64,000 nt of DNA from Candidatus Pantoea gossypiicola (GCF_008632075.1 NZ_VWVM01000002.1:317462-381461), one strand, 5' to 3'; shown: positions 1 to 10,434, counted from the stretch's first letter. Notes: generated by a model from the letters alone, not told the origin. Program-made: numbers and translations.

Positions 1-15
1 ATCTACAATAAACAT
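1..15 (-). CDS. ycfH: TatD-family metal-dependent hydrolase, first five codons only
   Basis: Only the start of this gene is inside the window. The minus strand reads ATG TTT ATT GTA GAT (MFIVD), matching the N-terminus of the TatD-family hydrolase YcfH, which begins MFLVDSHCHLD in E. coli. It lies 18 nt downstream of holB on the same strand, the same order as E. coli holB-ycfH. A purine-rich stretch (GAGAG) precedes the start. The call depends mostly on gene order because so little sequence is visible. Confidence 0.7.
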
Positions 16-33
16 AATTACTCTCAGATAGGT

Positions 34-1023
34 TTAACCGATCAGCGCGGGCTTCTGTTTGTCCGCCCAGCTCAGAAGCTGATCGGTCAGTAATAATTCG
101 CGATTCACTGACGCCACTTGCAGTAACTGCTCGCGACAGCGCATCCATGCCAGAGTACTGCTGTTGAGCGCGCTGGCTGAAAAATATCCGGCCAGCAGCT
201 GTACCACATCCTGGCGGTCAATATTACTCAGCCACTGACCTGCATTTTGCTGCCATTTCATCGCATCCAGCAGTAAAGAGAGCAGCCAGCCGATACGTGC
301 TGCCGCATCGTCAGCATTCAGCGCAGGTAATAGTTGCAGGATGTCCTGCTGCAACGCCGCAGGCAGCGCATCGCAAAGTTTTTGCCGCGCCTGCCACGGC
401 CCGTTTTCCAGCAGGCTCAGCGCCGCGCCAGGCGCGCCTGCGCTCAGGCGTAGCGCCGCCAGCAGCATCTGTTCATCCTGCGAGGACTGTTTCTTCAGCC
501 AGAGCAGGCTTTGTCCCTCATCGGGCGGCGTCAGATGCAGCGTCATACAGCGGCTGCGCAGTGTGGCCAGCAGACGTGACGGATCGCGGCTGCTGAGGAA
601 GAACCAGCTGTTGGCTGGCGGCTCTTCCAGCGTTTTCAGCAGGGCGTTAGCGGCCGCTTCCGAAAGCTGTGCTGCATCCGGCAGCCAGACCACTTTCGCG
701 CCGCCCTGCTGGCCAAAATGATACATTTTTTCTGTCACCTGCCGCACTGCATCGATGCCCAGGGTACTTTTGCCCTTCTCCGCCTCTAACCGATACCAGT
801 CAGGGTGAGTATTGGCCTGCATCAGCTGGCAACCGTGGCACGCTCCGCAACTTTTCAGTCCATCCGGCTGCTGGCACATCAGCCAGCGGCTTATCCCCCA
901 GACCAGCGCGTCATCGCCCATCCCAGCCATCGCCTGGATCAACAGCGCATGATGCGCGCGATTCTCCTGATGCTGGCCAATCACCTGGCGATAAGGCTGA
1001 TTCAGCCACGGATACCAGTTCAT
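34..1023 (-). CDS. holB: DNA polymerase III delta-prime subunit
   Basis: Encodes the delta-prime subunit of the clamp loader, which helps open and load the beta sliding clamp during replication. The 329-aa protein has the family zinc module (CGACHGC near residue 60), the conserved stretch KTLEEPPANSWFFL and an SRC motif in TLRSRCM. Delta-prime is an AAA+ fold without a working Walker A. A GTG one codon upstream is possible, but I chose ATG at 1023 because E. coli HolB starts MRWYPWL and this protein MNWYPWL. That ATG overlaps the tmk stop (TGATG), so translation is probably coupled. It is near the distal end of the fab-pabC-mltG-tmk run. Confidence 0.96.
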   Translation of the reverse strand: MNWYPWLNQPYRQVIGQHQENRAHHALLIQAMAGMGDDALVWGISRWLMCQQPDGLKSCGACHGCQLMQANTHPDWYRLEAEKGKSTLGIDAVRQVTEKMYHFGQQGGAKVVWLPDAAQLSEAAANALLKTLEEPPANSWFFLSSRDPSRLLATLRSRCMTLHLTPPDEGQSLLWLKKQSSQDEQMLLAALRLSAGAPGAALSLLENGPWQARQKLCDALPAALQQDILQLLPALNADDAAARIGWLLSLLLDAMKWQQNAGQWLSNIDRQDVVQLLAGYFSASALNSSTLAWMRCREQLLQVASVNRELLLTDQLLSWADKQKPALIG

Positions 1024-1655
1024 CACGCCTGCTCCGCCAGCCAGCGGTCCAGCGCCACCTGAAGTGACACTGTCACCTCTGTCAGCGACTGAGTGGCATC
1101 GATGGTCAGGATAGTGGGATCGTCTGCGGCCAGCGCCAGATAACGTGTACGGGTACGTTCAAAGAAGCGCAGCGACTCCTGCTCGATGCGGTCCAGCTCA
1201 CCGCGCGCACGGGCGCGCTGCAGACCGATTTCAGGCGTGACATCAAGATAGAGCGTCAGATCGGGACGGAAATCACCCAGGACCGCATCGCGCAGCGTCT
1301 GCATCAGTCCGCTGTCAAGACCACGGCCACCCCCCTGATAAGCCTGAGAGGAGAGATCGTGACGATCGCCGATTACCCAGGCACCGCGAGCCAGCGCCGG
1401 TTTAATCACCGTCTCTACCAGCTGAACCCGCGCGGCATAGAGCATCAGCAGTTCGGCTTTATCCGTCACCTGCTCACCCTCAATGCCCTGCTTAACCAAA
1501 ACCCGGAGCTGTTCTGCCAGCGGCGTACCGCCAGGCTCACGGGTATAAACCAGATCACTGATGCCACGAGCGCGCAGCGTAGCGACGATGGCGTCGCGTG
1601 CGGTGGTTTTTCCAGCGCCTTCCAGGCCTTCGATGACGATAAACTTACTGTTCAT
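1023..1655 (-). CDS. tmk: Thymidylate kinase
   Basis: Phosphorylates dTMP to dTDP in the cytoplasm, an essential step for dTTP supply. The 210-aa protein has the P-loop GLEGAGKTT at residues 10-18, the DRH-containing segment [19 protein letters not shown] that binds dTMP, and an Arg-rich LID region ([15 protein letters not shown]). The length is normal for bacterial Tmk. Its start overlaps the end of mltG by 11 nt and its stop overlaps the holB start, so mltG-tmk-holB look translationally coupled. The ATG start gives [10 protein letters not shown], as expected for the family. Confidence 0.97.
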   Translation of the reverse strand: MNSKFIVIEGLEGAGKTTARDAIVATLRARGISDLVYTREPGGTPLAEQLRVLVKQGIEGEQVTDKAELLMLYAARVQLVETVIKPALARGAWVIGDRHDLSSQAYQGGGRGLDSGLMQTLRDAVLGDFRPDLTLYLDVTPEIGLQRARARGELDRIEQESLRFFERTRTRYLALAADDPTILTIDATQSLTEVTVSLQVALDRWLAEQA

Positions 1656-2664
1656 TTTTTTCCTTCAGCGTCTGCCGGTAGACCTGCACCGCCTTATTAT
1701 GGCTGGCGAGATTGGTGGTAAACGTATGCCCGCCCTTGCCGTCTGCAACAAAGTAGAGATAGTTAGTTTTCTCGGGATGGGCCGCTGCCTGCAGTGAGGC
1801 TTTGCCCGGCATCGCGATCGGTCCCGGCGGCAGACCATTAATGATATAGGTATTGTACGCGCTGGCCGTCTCAAGATCTTTGCGGGTCAGCGTACCGTTA
1901 TAGCTGTCACCCATGCCGTAGATCACCGTGGGATCAGTCTGCAAACGCATACCTGTGCGCAGGCGATTGATAAACACCGAGGCCACGCGCGCGCGCTCTT
2001 CGCTGACGCCGGTCTCTTTCTCGATGATCGAGGCCATGGTCACCAGATCCTGTGGCGTTTTGTACGGCAGATTATCCGCCCGTCCCTGCCACACCTCATC
2101 GATGGTTTTCTTCATCCGATCATGCGCGCGTTGCAGCAGCGCCATATCGGTCGTGTTGGCGGTGTAGAGATACGTGTCCGGGAAGAAGTTGCCCTCCAGT
2201 TGCTCAGGCTCCACGTTGAGTGCGCTGGCAAGAGTGGCGAACTGATCATCTTTCAGAGTGTGGCGGATATAGGGCGCTTTACGCAGCTCGCTGAGCCACT
2301 CTTTCAGCCGCTGCCCCTCCACAAACCGTACCGGGAACTGCGCCTCTTTACCACTCGCCAGCAGCTGTAACAGCGAGCGTACGGTCATGGCCGGTTCAAG
2401 GCGATAGGTGCCCGCTTTAAAGGTCGCCAGCTCCGGCTCCAGCCGCAGCAGCGCGCCAAACCAGATACTGTGAGGAATGATGTTTTTCTCTTCCAACTGC
2501 GCCTGGAGCGCGACCCGGCCCGTACCGGCTGGCAATGTGAAGATTGTTTCCTGCTTAATGGTCAACGGGGTAGCGGCAAACTGCTTAACCTGCCAGTAAC
2601 TCAGCACAGCCGCAAGACCCACAATCGCCAGCAGGCTGACGAGAATTTTTTTGCTTCGAATCAT
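1645..2664 (-). CDS. mltG: Endolytic murein transglycosylase MltG
   Basis: Membrane-anchored lytic transglycosylase that cleaves nascent glycan strands and is thought to set chain length during peptidoglycan synthesis. The 339-aa protein has one N-terminal membrane segment (about residues 7-24), a LysM-like middle part and a YceG catalytic domain with ASIIEKETG, whose first Glu is the expected catalytic residue, followed by [11 protein letters not shown] and the [10 protein letters not shown] motif. Its ATG overlaps the pabC stop codon (ATGA), and its end overlaps tmk. Orthologue of E. coli YceG in the same order. Confidence 0.96.
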   Translation of the reverse strand: MIRSKKILVSLLAIVGLAAVLSYWQVKQFAATPLTIKQETIFTLPAGTGRVALQAQLEEKNIIPHSIWFGALLRLEPELATFKAGTYRLEPAMTVRSLLQLLASGKEAQFPVRFVEGQRLKEWLSELRKAPYIRHTLKDDQFATLASALNVEPEQLEGNFFPDTYLYTANTTDMALLQRAHDRMKKTIDEVWQGRADNLPYKTPQDLVTMASIIEKETGVSEERARVASVFINRLRTGMRLQTDPTVIYGMGDSYNGTLTRKDLETASAYNTYIINGLPPGPIAMPGKASLQAAAHPEKTNYLYFVADGKGGHTFTTNLASHNKAVQVYRQTLKEKNEQ

Positions 2665-3476
2665 GATGCATCCATTATCTTTTTACAGCCTGCGTGCAAC
2701 TGATTAAACAGCGAGCGCTCAGTAAACTGTACGGCTTCTATCTGTCGGACCGGCAGAACCGGCATCAGCGCGTTACATATCACCACTTCATCAGCGGCCA
2801 GCAGCTGTGCCGGTGCGCTTTTTATCACCTGACAAGCCTGACCTGCTGCTGCAAGTTGCGCCATCAGACTTCGCCGCATAATGCCATCCACGCCTGACGC
2901 GGAGACATCAGGCGTAAAAATTTGCCCGCCCTGCCGCCAGAATAAATTGGCCGCACAGCATTCCACCACCCAACCTTCAGTGTCAAGCACCAGCGCCTCG
3001 TCAGCGTCTGTCTGGTCAAGATGAGCCCGAATCATCACCTGCTCCAGTCGGTTAAGGTGCTTGATACCCGCAAACTGCGGGTTTCGCGCCAGACGAATCG
3101 GACTCAGCCGGAGTGAAGCACCATGCTGTTGTAACCCGGCATAGTGTTGCGGCCAGGGCGCTAATGAGACGATGCGCGAGGGTTCACCACAGACAGGGCG
3201 GCTATAACCCCGTCCGCCGCTGCCGGCACTGATAATCACTTTCAGCACCGCCTGCGCCTGATCATGCGCGGCCTGTCTCATCTCAGCCTCAAGCTGATCC
3301 CAGTCGACACCGCCGATCCATAACCGCTCGCAGCCCGCTTTGAGGCGCTGCATATGACTCTCCAGCAGCAGGATTTTACCCTGACACACGGCGGCGGTAG
3401 TAAAGCAGCCATCGCCGAACTGCAGGCCGCGGTCGCTGGCAGCCAGCGTCGATTGTTTAACTCCGTTAATCCACAT
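2661..3476 (-). CDS. pabC: Aminodeoxychorismate lyase
   Basis: PLP-dependent lyase of the class IV aminotransferase fold that converts 4-amino-4-deoxychorismate to p-aminobenzoate and pyruvate in folate synthesis. I placed the start at ATG 3476 (MWINGV), not at the longer open frame reaching 3557. The shorter start has AGGAG upstream, fits the family length (271 aa), and the extension would run through a transcription terminator at 3531-3552. The PLP lysine is expected in GIKHLNRLE, and the C-terminal half carries [14 protein letters not shown]. The gene follows fabF and overlaps mltG by 4 nt. Confidence 0.95.
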   Translation of the reverse strand: MWINGVKQSTLAASDRGLQFGDGCFTTAAVCQGKILLLESHMQRLKAGCERLWIGGVDWDQLEAEMRQAAHDQAQAVLKVIISAGSGGRGYSRPVCGEPSRIVSLAPWPQHYAGLQQHGASLRLSPIRLARNPQFAGIKHLNRLEQVMIRAHLDQTDADEALVLDTEGWVVECCAANLFWRQGGQIFTPDVSASGVDGIMRRSLMAQLAAAGQACQVIKSAPAQLLAADEVVICNALMPVLPVRQIEAVQFTERSLFNQLHAGCKKIMDAS

Positions 3477-3523
3477 CGTTCTCTCCTGAGCGTGAGACGT
3501 GATTTCAGCGCATTCTGCAGGAT

Positions 3524-3552
3524 AAAAAAAGGCCCGCATCGCGGGCCTTTTT
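3524..3552. terminator. Hairpin terminator between fabF and pabC
   Basis: A 7-bp GC-only stem (GGCCCGC / GCGGGCC, 3531-3537 and 3541-3547) with a 3-nt loop is flanked by seven A on one side and five T on the other. It can work in both directions. On the minus strand it lies just after the fabF stop and before the pabC ribosome binding site, so some fabF transcripts should end here. Confidence 0.85.
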
Positions 3553-3567
3553 AGCAATCTGCAACGA

Positions 3568-4809
3568 TTACACTTTACGGAAGATCAACGAACCGTTGGT
3601 TCCGCCGAAACCGAAGGAGTTACACAGGGTGTACTCCAGTCCAGGAACCTGACGCGCGGTGTGCGGCACGAAGTCGAGATCGCAGCCCTCATCCGGGTTA
3701 TCCAGGTTAATGGTCGGTGGAACGGCCTGGTCGCGCAGTGCCAGAATCGAGTAAATTGATTCAACAGCGCCTGCGGCACCCAGTAAATGTCCGGTCATTG
3801 ATTTGGTTGAGCTAACCATGACACTGCTGGCTGCTGCCCCGAAGACCGATTTCACCGCCTGCGCTTCCGCTTTATCACCGGCTGGCGTGGAAGTACCGTG
3901 CGCGTTGACGTAGCCAATCTGCTCTGGCGTAAGCTGAGCATCACGCAGCGCATTGATCATTGCCGCTGCGGCACCTGAACCATCTTCTGGTGGTGAAGTC
4001 ATGTGGTAGGCATCACTGCTCATACCAAAACCTACGATTTCTGCGTAGATTTCCGCACCACGTTTCTTCGCATGTTCGTACTCTTCGAGTACCACAATGC
4101 CAGCGCCGTCACCCAGCACAAAACCGTCACGATCTTTATCCCACGGGCGGCTGGCCGCTTGCGGGTTATCGTTACGGGTTGAGAGAGCGCGTGCTGCACC
4201 AAAACCACCGACACCTAATGGCGTACTGGCCTTCTCTGTGCCACCCGCCAGCATCACGTCAGCATCGTTATAGGCGATGATACGTGCGGCATGACCGATG
4301 TTATGCACACCAGAAGTACAGGCTGTCGCGATAGAGATGCTTGGACCTTTCAGGCCATACATGATGCTAAGATGACCCGCCACCATGTTAACGATGGTTG
4401 AAGGCACAAAGAATGGGCTGATTTTACGCGGGCCACCGTTGACCAGTGAGGTATGATTCTCTTCAATCAGACCTAAGCCACCGATGCCGGAGCCAATTGC
4501 TGCGCCCATACGGCTTGCATTTTCTTCGGTAATAACCAGACCGCTGTCCTGCATGGCCTGCATACCGGCCACAATGCCGTACTGGATGAAGGCATCCATC
4601 TTGCGCTGATCTTTGCGCGAGATGTAGTCATCACAATTAAAATCTCTTACCAGGCCTGCAAAACGGGTTGCATAAGCACTGGTATCAAAATGGTCGATCA
4701 GGGTAATGCCGCTCTGACCGGCAAGGAGAGCACTCCAGGTAGACTCTACGGTATTGCCGACAGGAGACAACATGCCAAGACCAGTCACAACTACACGACG
4801 CTTAGACAC
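3568..4809 (-). CDS. fabF: 3-oxoacyl-ACP synthase II (KAS II)
   Basis: Condensing enzyme of type II fatty acid synthesis. It extends acyl-ACP with malonyl-ACP and is responsible for temperature control of cis-vaccenate in E. coli. The 413-aa protein has the thiolase-fold catalytic triad: Cys164 in [10 protein letters not shown], His304 in [11 protein letters not shown] and His341 in [12 protein letters not shown]. The start is GTG, as in E. coli, preceded by GGAGG at a good distance. It lies directly downstream of acpP with a strong terminator between them, so it is probably partly transcribed by read-through or from its own promoter. Confidence 0.98.
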   Translation of the reverse strand: MSKRRVVVTGLGMLSPVGNTVESTWSALLAGQSGITLIDHFDTSAYATRFAGLVRDFNCDDYISRKDQRKMDAFIQYGIVAGMQAMQDSGLVITEENASRMGAAIGSGIGGLGLIEENHTSLVNGGPRKISPFFVPSTIVNMVAGHLSIMYGLKGPSISIATACTSGVHNIGHAARIIAYNDADVMLAGGTEKASTPLGVGGFGAARALSTRNDNPQAASRPWDKDRDGFVLGDGAGIVVLEEYEHAKKRGAEIYAEIVGFGMSSDAYHMTSPPEDGSGAAAAMINALRDAQLTPEQIGYVNAHGTSTPAGDKAEAQAVKSVFGAAASSVMVSSTKSMTGHLLGAAGAVESIYSILALRDQAVPPTINLDNPDEGCDLDFVPHTARQVPGLEYTLCNSFGFGGTNGSLIFRKV

Positions 4810-4853
4810 GTTCGTCCTCCAGGGAGGGGAAATAGGGAACTATGTGGGACAAA

Positions 4854-4885
4854 CAAAAAAATCAGGCGGTCGAGCGACCGCCTGA
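4854..4885 (-). terminator. Terminator downstream of acpP
   Basis: An 11-bp stem (4862-4872 with 4875-4885, TCAGGCGGTCG and its complement) is followed on the minus strand by a run of seven T (plus-strand A at 4855-4861). It sits between acpP and fabF and should end the abundant short acpP transcript. Confidence 0.9.
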
Positions 4886-4894
4886 AGATATTCA

Positions 4895-5131
4895 TTAGCC
4901 TTTATGGCTATTGATGTAGTCGATCGCTGCCTGAACGGTAGTGATTTTCTCAGCTTCTTCGTCTGGAATCTCAGTATCAAACTCTTCTTCCAGAGCCATC
5001 ACCAGCTCAACGGTATCAAGAGAATCGGCACCCAGGTCTTCTACGAAAGATGCAGAGTTGGTGACTTCTTCCTCTTTCACACCCAGCTGCTCACTGATGA
5101 TTTTCTTAACGCGTTGTTCGATATCGCTCAT
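4895..5131 (-). CDS. acpP: Acyl carrier protein
   Basis: Small acidic carrier that holds growing acyl chains on a 4'-phosphopantetheine arm during fatty acid and lipid A synthesis. The 78-aa protein is nearly the E. coli sequence, with the attachment Ser37 in GADSLD. The four-helix protein is rich in Asp and Glu. It lies between fabG and fabF and has its own strong downstream terminator, which fits high-level separate transcription. No alternative identity is likely. Confidence 0.98.
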   Translation of the reverse strand: MSDIEQRVKKIISEQLGVKEEEVTNSASFVEDLGADSLDTVELVMALEEEFDTEIPDEEAEKITTVQAAIDYINSHKG

Positions 5132-5241
5132 ACTATTTAATTTCCTATCAAAACTCGCTTACGCGATGGTTTTCGTAGTGTATAAAATGGTGAAAAAGAT
5201 GCAACAAAATCCCGGCTGGTCGAACCACGATTTTGCGTTAT

Positions 5242-5261
5242 TTTGCGGTTTTAACCGCAAA
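5242..5261. promoter_or_regulatory. Perfect inverted repeat between fabG and acpP
   Basis: TTTGCGGTT and AACCGCAAA are separated by two T, giving a perfect 9-bp inverted repeat in the 154-nt fabG-acpP gap. It could be a hairpin that ends fabG transcripts, a messenger-stabilising stem, or an operator near the acpP promoter. No long T run follows on the minus strand. Confidence 0.4.
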
Positions 5262-5285
5262 TAAAGCAAATGATTTCGTGATTTA

Positions 5286-6020
5286 TCAAACCATGTACAT
5301 TCCGCCATTGACGTGCAGCGTTTCACCTGTGATGTAGGCTGCTTCGTCAGAGGCTAAAAATGCCACAGCATTGGCGATTTCCTGCGCTTCGCCTAAGCGA
5401 CCCGCAGGGACTTCCGCCAAAATACCGGAACGTTGATCTTCGTTCAGTGCCCGCGTCATGTCAGTCTCAATAAAGCCTGGAGCCACGACGTTGACGGTAA
5501 TGCCACGTGACGCGATTTCGCGCGCCAGTGATTTGCTAAAACCAATCAAACCTGCCTTTGCTGCTGCGTAGTTTGCCTGGCCCGCGTTACCCATGGTGCC
5601 AACAACGGAACCAATGGTGATGATACGGCCCACGCGCTTTTTCATCATGGCACGCAGGACCGCCTTAGAAAGGCGGAATACCGATGTGAGGTTAGTATCC
5701 AGGATATCCTGCCACTCATCGTCCTTCATGCGCATGAGAAGATTATCACGCGTAATGCCTGCATTATTGACTAAAATATCCACTTCGCCAAATTCAGCGC
5801 GAATATTCTCTAAAACGCTGTTAATTGAATCAGCGTCAGTCACGTTCAGTAACAGGCCTTTACCCTTGTCGCCAAGGTAAGCACTGATGGCGTCGGCGCC
5901 ACTCTGGCTGGTTGCAGTTCCTACCACTTTCGCACCACGTGCCGCCAGTGTTTCTGCAATCGCACGACCAATGCCGCGACTCGCGCCGGTAACCAGCGCA
6001 ACTTTACCTTCAAAGCTCAT
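5286..6020 (-). CDS. fabG: 3-oxoacyl-ACP reductase
   Basis: NADPH-dependent reductase of fatty acid elongation, turning 3-oxoacyl-ACP into (R)-3-hydroxyacyl-ACP. The 244-aa short-chain dehydrogenase has the Rossmann motif TGASRGIG at residues 11-18, NNAG at 85-88 and the catalytic Ser138, Tyr151 and Lys155 (YAAAK). The C-terminus HVNGGMYMV is typical. It lies between fabD and acpP, 10 nt downstream of fabD, so it is co-transcribed with fabHD. Confidence 0.98.
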   Translation of the reverse strand: MSFEGKVALVTGASRGIGRAIAETLAARGAKVVGTATSQSGADAISAYLGDKGKGLLLNVTDADSINSVLENIRAEFGEVDILVNNAGITRDNLLMRMKDDEWQDILDTNLTSVFRLSKAVLRAMMKKRVGRIITIGSVVGTMGNAGQANYAAAKAGLIGFSKSLAREIASRGITVNVVAPGFIETDMTRALNEDQRSGILAEVPAGRLGEAQEIANAVAFLASDEAAYITGETLHVNGGMYMV

Positions 6021-6030
6021 GATTTTCCTC

Positions 6031-6963
6031 TTATTCCTTACCGAGTGCAGCCGTCAGGGATGCCGTATCGTTAACGGCAGCCGCTGTCAGGCTATCGACA
6101 ATACGTTTGGTCAGACCGGTCAGGACTTTACCTGGACCCATCTCCAGCAGCTGTGTCACGCCCTGTGCCGCCATCGCCTCCACGCTCTCGGTCCAGCGAA
6201 CCGGGCTGTAGAGCTGACGAACCAGCGCATGACGGATGGCAACAGCGTCAGTTTCCGCTGTCACATCGACGTTATTGATCACCGGCACCGCGGGTGCATT
6301 AAACGTAATGCTTTCCAGGGCAACGGCCAGTTTATCGGCAGCGGGCTTCATCAGTGCGCAGTGAGAAGGCACGCTGACCGGCAGCGGCAGAGCACGCTTA
6401 GCGCCCGCAGCTTTACAGGCAGCACCCGCACGTTCAACGGCTTCTTTGTTACCCGCAATAACCACCTGGCCCGGCGAGTTGAAGTTAACCGGTGAAACAA
6501 CCTGACCCTGCGCGCTCTCTTCACAGGCTTTACGAATAGCCGCGTCATCCAGGCCAATAATTGCCTGCATTGCGCCGGTGCCTTCTGGCACCGCTTCCTG
6601 CATCAGTTTGCCACGCAGTTCAACCAGCTTCACCGCATCGGCAAAGTTAAGCACACCCGCACAAACCAGCGCCGAATATTCGCCCAGGCTGTGACCTGCC
6701 ATCAGGACAGGCTGTTCACCGCCCTGCTGCTGCCAGACACGGTAGATGGCTACAGAGGCGGCTAACAGTGCAGGCTGAGTCTGCCAGGTTTTGTTCAGCT
6801 CTTCAGCCGGACCCTGACTCACTAACTGCCACAAATCATAGCCCAGCGCATCAGAGGCTTCACGGAAGGTCTCTTCTACCAGCGGATATGTCGCTGCTAA
6901 TTCAGTCAGCATGCCCACGGTCTGTGAACCCTGACCCGGAAAAACAAATGCAAATTGCGTCAT
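6031..6963 (-). CDS. fabD: Malonyl-CoA:ACP transacylase
   Basis: Transfers malonyl from CoA to ACP, supplying the extender unit for fatty acid elongation. The 310-aa protein has the oxyanion-hole motif FPGQGSQ at residues 8-14, the nucleophile Ser92 in GHSLGE and the catalytic His201 in VPSHCALM. Length and sequence match enterobacterial FabD closely. It lies 16 nt downstream of fabH and 10 nt upstream of fabG, in the usual fabHDG order. Confidence 0.98.
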   Translation of the reverse strand: MTQFAFVFPGQGSQTVGMLTELAATYPLVEETFREASDALGYDLWQLVSQGPAEELNKTWQTQPALLAASVAIYRVWQQQGGEQPVLMAGHSLGEYSALVCAGVLNFADAVKLVELRGKLMQEAVPEGTGAMQAIIGLDDAAIRKACEESAQGQVVSPVNFNSPGQVVIAGNKEAVERAGAACKAAGAKRALPLPVSVPSHCALMKPAADKLAVALESITFNAPAVPVINNVDVTAETDAVAIRHALVRQLYSPVRWTESVEAMAAQGVTQLLEMGPGKVLTGLTKRIVDSLTAAAVNDTASLTAALGKE

Positions 6964-6979
6964 CTTCTGTTCCTGTCAA

Positions 6980-7933
6980 TCAAAAGCGAACCAGCGCAGA
7001 ACCCCAGGTGAATCCACCACCAAAGGCTTCCAGCAGAATAAGGTGTCCGGGTTTGATGCGGCCATCACGAACCGCTTCATCCAGTGCGCTGGGCACCGAT
7101 GCAGCAGAGGTATTGCCATGGCGATCCAGTGTGACGACCACTTTATCCATGGTCATACCGAGTTTTTTCGCGGTAGCGCTGATAATGCGCAGGTTAGCCT
7201 GATGCGGCACCAGCCAGTCCAGCATTTCACGATCGAGATTATTGGCCTGCAGCGTTTCATCAACGATGTGGGCCAGTTCGGTGACGGCGACCTTGAAGAC
7301 TTCGTTACCTGCCATAGTGACATAGGCTGGCTGATCCTGATGGGCACGATCCTGATAAGGCAGCGTCAGAAGCTGCGCATAGCGACCATCAGCATGAAGG
7401 TGAGTAGAGATAATCCCCTGCTCTTCGCTCTGGCCCAGGACGACCGCACCCGCGCCATCACCAAACAGGATGATGGTGCCGCGATCTTCCGGATCCAGCG
7501 CGCGTGCCAGGACATCAGCACCGATGACCAGAGCATGCTTAACCGCGCCATTTTTGATGTATTGATCGGCTACGCTCAGTGCATAGGTGAAACCTGCACA
7601 GGCGGCAGCAAGGTCAAACGCCGCACAATCTTTGATTTCCAGCATTTGCTGGATCATGCAGGCGGAGCTGGGGAAAGCATGGCTGGACGACGTTGTGGCG
7701 ACAATAATCAGCCCAACATCGTTCGCGTTAATACCTGCCATTTCAAGCGCGCGTTGCGCCGCGCTGAATCCCATGGTGGCGACGGTTTCGTCAGGCGCAG
7801 CAATGCGACGCTCACGGATGCCGGTACGGGTAACAATCCACTCGTCCGACGTCTCCACCATTTTTTCCAGATCGGCATTGGTGCGAACCTGGCTGGGCAG
7901 ATAACTGCCCGTACCGATAATTTTGGTATACAT
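6980..7933 (-). CDS. fabH: 3-oxoacyl-ACP synthase III (KAS III)
   Basis: Starts each fatty acid chain by condensing acetyl-CoA with malonyl-ACP. The 317-aa protein has the active-site Cys112 in [12 protein letters not shown], then VPHQANLRI with the catalytic His and GNTSAAS with the catalytic Asn. The C-terminus [16 protein letters not shown] is highly conserved. It abuts plsX (the plsX stop is directly before the fabH ATG), linking initiation of acyl chain synthesis to phospholipid synthesis. Confidence 0.98.
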   Translation of the reverse strand: MYTKIIGTGSYLPSQVRTNADLEKMVETSDEWIVTRTGIRERRIAAPDETVATMGFSAAQRALEMAGINANDVGLIIVATTSSSHAFPSSACMIQQMLEIKDCAAFDLAAACAGFTYALSVADQYIKNGAVKHALVIGADVLARALDPEDRGTIILFGDGAGAVVLGQSEEQGIISTHLHADGRYAQLLTLPYQDRAHQDQPAYVTMAGNEVFKVAVTELAHIVDETLQANNLDREMLDWLVPHQANLRIISATAKKLGMTMDKVVVTLDRHGNTSAASVPSALDEAVRDGRIKPGHLILLEAFGGGFTWGSALVRF

Positions 7934-8974
7934 CTAGGCTTTGTCACTCCTGGCTAATACAGCATCAAGGCGCGCAGCAATTCGCTCGGGAATTTGCTGC
8001 CTCACCGCCTGCTCTGCCTGTTCTATCGCCACGGCGAAGGCGTGTTGATTTGCTGCACCGTGACTCTTGATCACTGTTCCGCGCAATCCTAACAGACAAG
8101 CGCCATTGTACTGGTCAGGGTTGAGTTGCCCGAAGCGCTTCGCCAGACGTTTCTGAATCCAACGCCCCAGCAACTGAAGCCACCATGACCGTTTTTTACC
8201 TTCCCCTGATGACTTCAGCAGAGAAAGAAACATTCTTACCACGCCTTCCATCGTCTTCAGCGTGACATTTCCGACAAAACCGTCACAGACCATTACATCC
8301 GTTTTACCGGTAAGCAGCTCGTTACCTTCGAGGTAACCAATATAGTTGATGTGCGGTGATTCTCGCAGCATTACTGCGGCGTCGCGGATGGTTTCCAGCC
8401 CTTTAGTCTCTTCATGACCAATATTGAGCAACGCGACGCGGGGCCGTGGAATACCAAGCACATGCTCAGCCATCACCGACCCCATCACAGCAAACTGCAT
8501 CAGCATCGCACTGTCTGAGCCCACATTCGCACCCAGATCCAGCACCACGGTTTTACCCTGTTGCTGATGCGGTAAAACGGACATCAGCGCCGGACGCTTA
8601 ATCCCATCCAGCGGTTTTAATAAGAGTGTCGACAGCCCCATCAGCGCACCGGTATTGCCGGCGCTGATGCAGGCTTGTGCACGTCCCTCTTTAACCATCT
8701 CCAGTGCCACGCGCATTGAACTGCCGCGACTGTTCCGGATGGCCTGAGCGGGCCGCGCATCACTTGCAATAACCGATTCGGCAGGGATAACCTGCAAACG
8801 CCCCATCAGGGAGGAATCCGCTTTGGCAAGCAATGGCGTGAGAGTGTCGGGATGTCCGACCAGAAGAAGGAATAGTTCCGAATGAGAGGCCAGTGCCTGC
8901 AATGCTGCAGGCACTGTCACGCAGGGACCGAAGTCCCCGCCCATGGCATCAATCGCCAGGGTCAAACGTGTCAA
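7934..8974 (-). CDS. plsX: Phosphate acyltransferase PlsX
   Basis: Makes acyl-phosphate from acyl-ACP for the first step of phospholipid synthesis, as a peripheral membrane enzyme. The 346-aa protein starts with [12 protein letters not shown], a PlsX signature, and contains SAGNTGALM and [16 protein letters not shown], both conserved. It lies 25 nt downstream of rpmF, in the standard rpmF-plsX-fabH order. The ATG start gives [14 protein letters not shown] as in E. coli. Confidence 0.97.
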   Translation of the reverse strand: MTRLTLAIDAMGGDFGPCVTVPAALQALASHSELFLLLVGHPDTLTPLLAKADSSLMGRLQVIPAESVIASDARPAQAIRNSRGSSMRVALEMVKEGRAQACISAGNTGALMGLSTLLLKPLDGIKRPALMSVLPHQQQGKTVVLDLGANVGSDSAMLMQFAVMGSVMAEHVLGIPRPRVALLNIGHEETKGLETIRDAAVMLRESPHINYIGYLEGNELLTGKTDVMVCDGFVGNVTLKTMEGVVRMFLSLLKSSGEGKKRSWWLQLLGRWIQKRLAKRFGQLNPDQYNGACLLGLRGTVIKSHGAANQHAFAVAIEQAEQAVRQQIPERIAARLDAVLARSDKA

Positions 8975-8999
8975 GGTATCGCCTTGCTAAGCAAGAAAC

Positions 9000-9170
9000 T
9001 TACTTAACGATAACCTTGCGACCGCGGTAGTAACCGTCCGCAGTGATGTGGTGACGCAGATGAGTTTCGCCAGAAACTTTATCTACTGACAGAGCAGCAG
9101 TGGTCAGCGCATCGTGTGAGCGACGCATACCACGCTTAGAACGGGTGGGTTTATTCTGTTGTACGGCCAT
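9000..9170 (-). CDS. rpmF: 50S ribosomal protein L32
   Basis: Small basic ribosomal protein of the large subunit. Translation of the minus strand from ATG 9170 gives 56 residues starting [20 protein letters not shown] and ending GRKVIVK, which is L32. The Cys pairs of zinc-binding L32 are absent, as in other Enterobacterales. It lies between yceD and plsX, the usual order, with only 14 nt separating it from yceD, so it shares a transcript with the fab genes. Confidence 0.97.
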   Translation of the reverse strand: MAVQQNKPTRSKRGMRRSHDALTTAALSVDKVSGETHLRHHITADGYYRGRKVIVK

Positions 9171-9184
9171 GGACCTTACTCCTA

Positions 9185-9706
9185 TTACTTACGCTTTAAA
9201 CTGGCTAATACGGCAAATGGATTTGGTTTCTCCGCCTCTGCAGGCAGTTTGCCAAAGACCATGTCCGCCTCGGACACTTCACAGTGTTCAGAATCGTGCA
9301 CCGGAACGACCGGCAGCGCGAGAATCAGTTCATCCTCGACAACCGCCAGCAGATCGATCTCACCAAACTCGTTGACATCGACCGGCTCGTACGCTTCCGG
9401 TAATGCCTCGGCCTGCTCTTCAGAAGAGACAGGGCTGAAGCAGTAACTCACTTTTACGTGATGGGGAAAAGTCTGGTTGCAGCGCTGACAACGTAACGTC
9501 ACCTGTACTTCAGCAGTACCCGTCAGTACCGCCAGACGTTGGTTATCAACCGCAAACGACATGGCACAATCCACATCACTGTCCACACTAACGACCGACT
9601 CGGCCACACGCTCCACCTGAACAGATGTGTAGACACCCTGATAATCAAGGCGCTTCTGAGCGGTGCGGACAGGGTCCAGCGTTAGGGGTAATTTTACCTT
9701 TTGCAT
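9185..9706 (-). CDS. yceD: YceD, DUF177 protein for large ribosomal RNA accumulation
   Basis: A 173-aa DUF177 protein that in plants and bacteria is linked to 23S rRNA accumulation; its molecular role is not settled. It carries CQRCNQTF, one Cys pair of a likely metal site, and the acidic segment [22 protein letters not shown] typical of the family. The start [22 protein letters not shown] matches E. coli YceD. It is the first gene of the yceD-rpmF-plsX-fab run, and the 140-nt gap to divergent yceF should hold both promoters. Confidence 0.93.
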   Translation of the reverse strand: MQKVKLPLTLDPVRTAQKRLDYQGVYTSVQVERVAESVVSVDSDVDCAMSFAVDNQRLAVLTGTAEVQVTLRCQRCNQTFPHHVKVSYCFSPVSSEEQAEALPEAYEPVDVNEFGEIDLLAVVEDELILALPVVPVHDSEHCEVSEADMVFGKLPAEAEKPNPFAVLASLKRK

Positions 9707-9846
9707 AGGGCGCGCATATTAACTTTGTAATGTCATAGAGTCAAAGAAAAAGGCCGTTAAACAGCATCTTTCAACCACTATTCGCATCCAGTGCGGCGCA
9801 CAGTTTAAAATGACTGTCACCAATTCGCTATTACTATTGAAAAAAA

Positions 9847-10434
9847 ATGACGCCATCAATTCTTTTAGCTTCAACCTCGCCCTTTCGGCAGGCATTACTG
9901 CGCAAACTGGGCCTGCCTTTTAATACCGCTGCGCCTGAGGTAGATGAGTCACCGCAGCCCAGTGAAAATGCCGAAGCGCTGGTCACCCGTCTCGCCGTAG
10001 CGAAAGCGCAGGCACTGGCAAAAGCCTGGCCTGACCACTGGATAATCGGCTCCGATCAGGTCTGCGTGCTGGATGGCGCGATCGCCGGTAAGCCTCACAC
10101 GGCAGAGAATGCGCGGGCGCAACTGCGTGCCGCCAGCGGCCAGGCGATTACTTTTTATACCGGGCTGGCTCTTTTTCATCCGGCCAGTGGCAGGCTGCTG
10201 CAGTGTTGCGAACCCTTCGTAGTGCATTTCCGCACCTTAACCGACGCTGAAATTGCCGGGTATGTGGAAAAGGAGCAGCCGCTGCAATGTGCAGGCAGCT
10301 TTAAAAGTGAAGGTCTGGGAATTTGTCTGTTTGACCGGCTGGAGGGGCGCGATCCTAATACGCTGATAGGGCTGCCGCTGATTGCGCTCAACGGAATGTT
10401 GCAGCAGGCCGGCATCAATCCTTTAACGGAGTGA
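9847..10434 (+). CDS. yceF: Maf-like nucleotide pyrophosphatase YceF
   Basis: House-cleaning pyrophosphatase of the Maf family; E. coli YceF hydrolyses 7-methyl-GTP. The 195-aa protein begins with the [13 protein letters not shown] motif that binds the phosphate chain and has the metal/catalytic segment [12 protein letters not shown], then [13 protein letters not shown], all family signatures. No clear ribosome binding site is visible before the ATG; the upstream sequence is a run of A. It is divergent from yceD and convergent with rluC, as in E. coli. Confidence 0.93.
   Translation: MTPSILLASTSPFRQALLRKLGLPFNTAAPEVDESPQPSENAEALVTRLAVAKAQALAKAWPDHWIIGSDQVCVLDGAIAGKPHTAENARAQLRAASGQAITFYTGLALFHPASGRLLQCCEPFVVHFRTLTDAEIAGYVEKEQPLQCAGSFKSEGLGICLFDRLEGRDPNTLIGLPLIALNGMLQQAGINPLTE

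Noticed and set aside
3477-3557. N-terminal extension of pabC
   Set aside because: It would pass through a GC-rich terminator stem and has no ribosome binding site; ATG 3476 has AGGAG.
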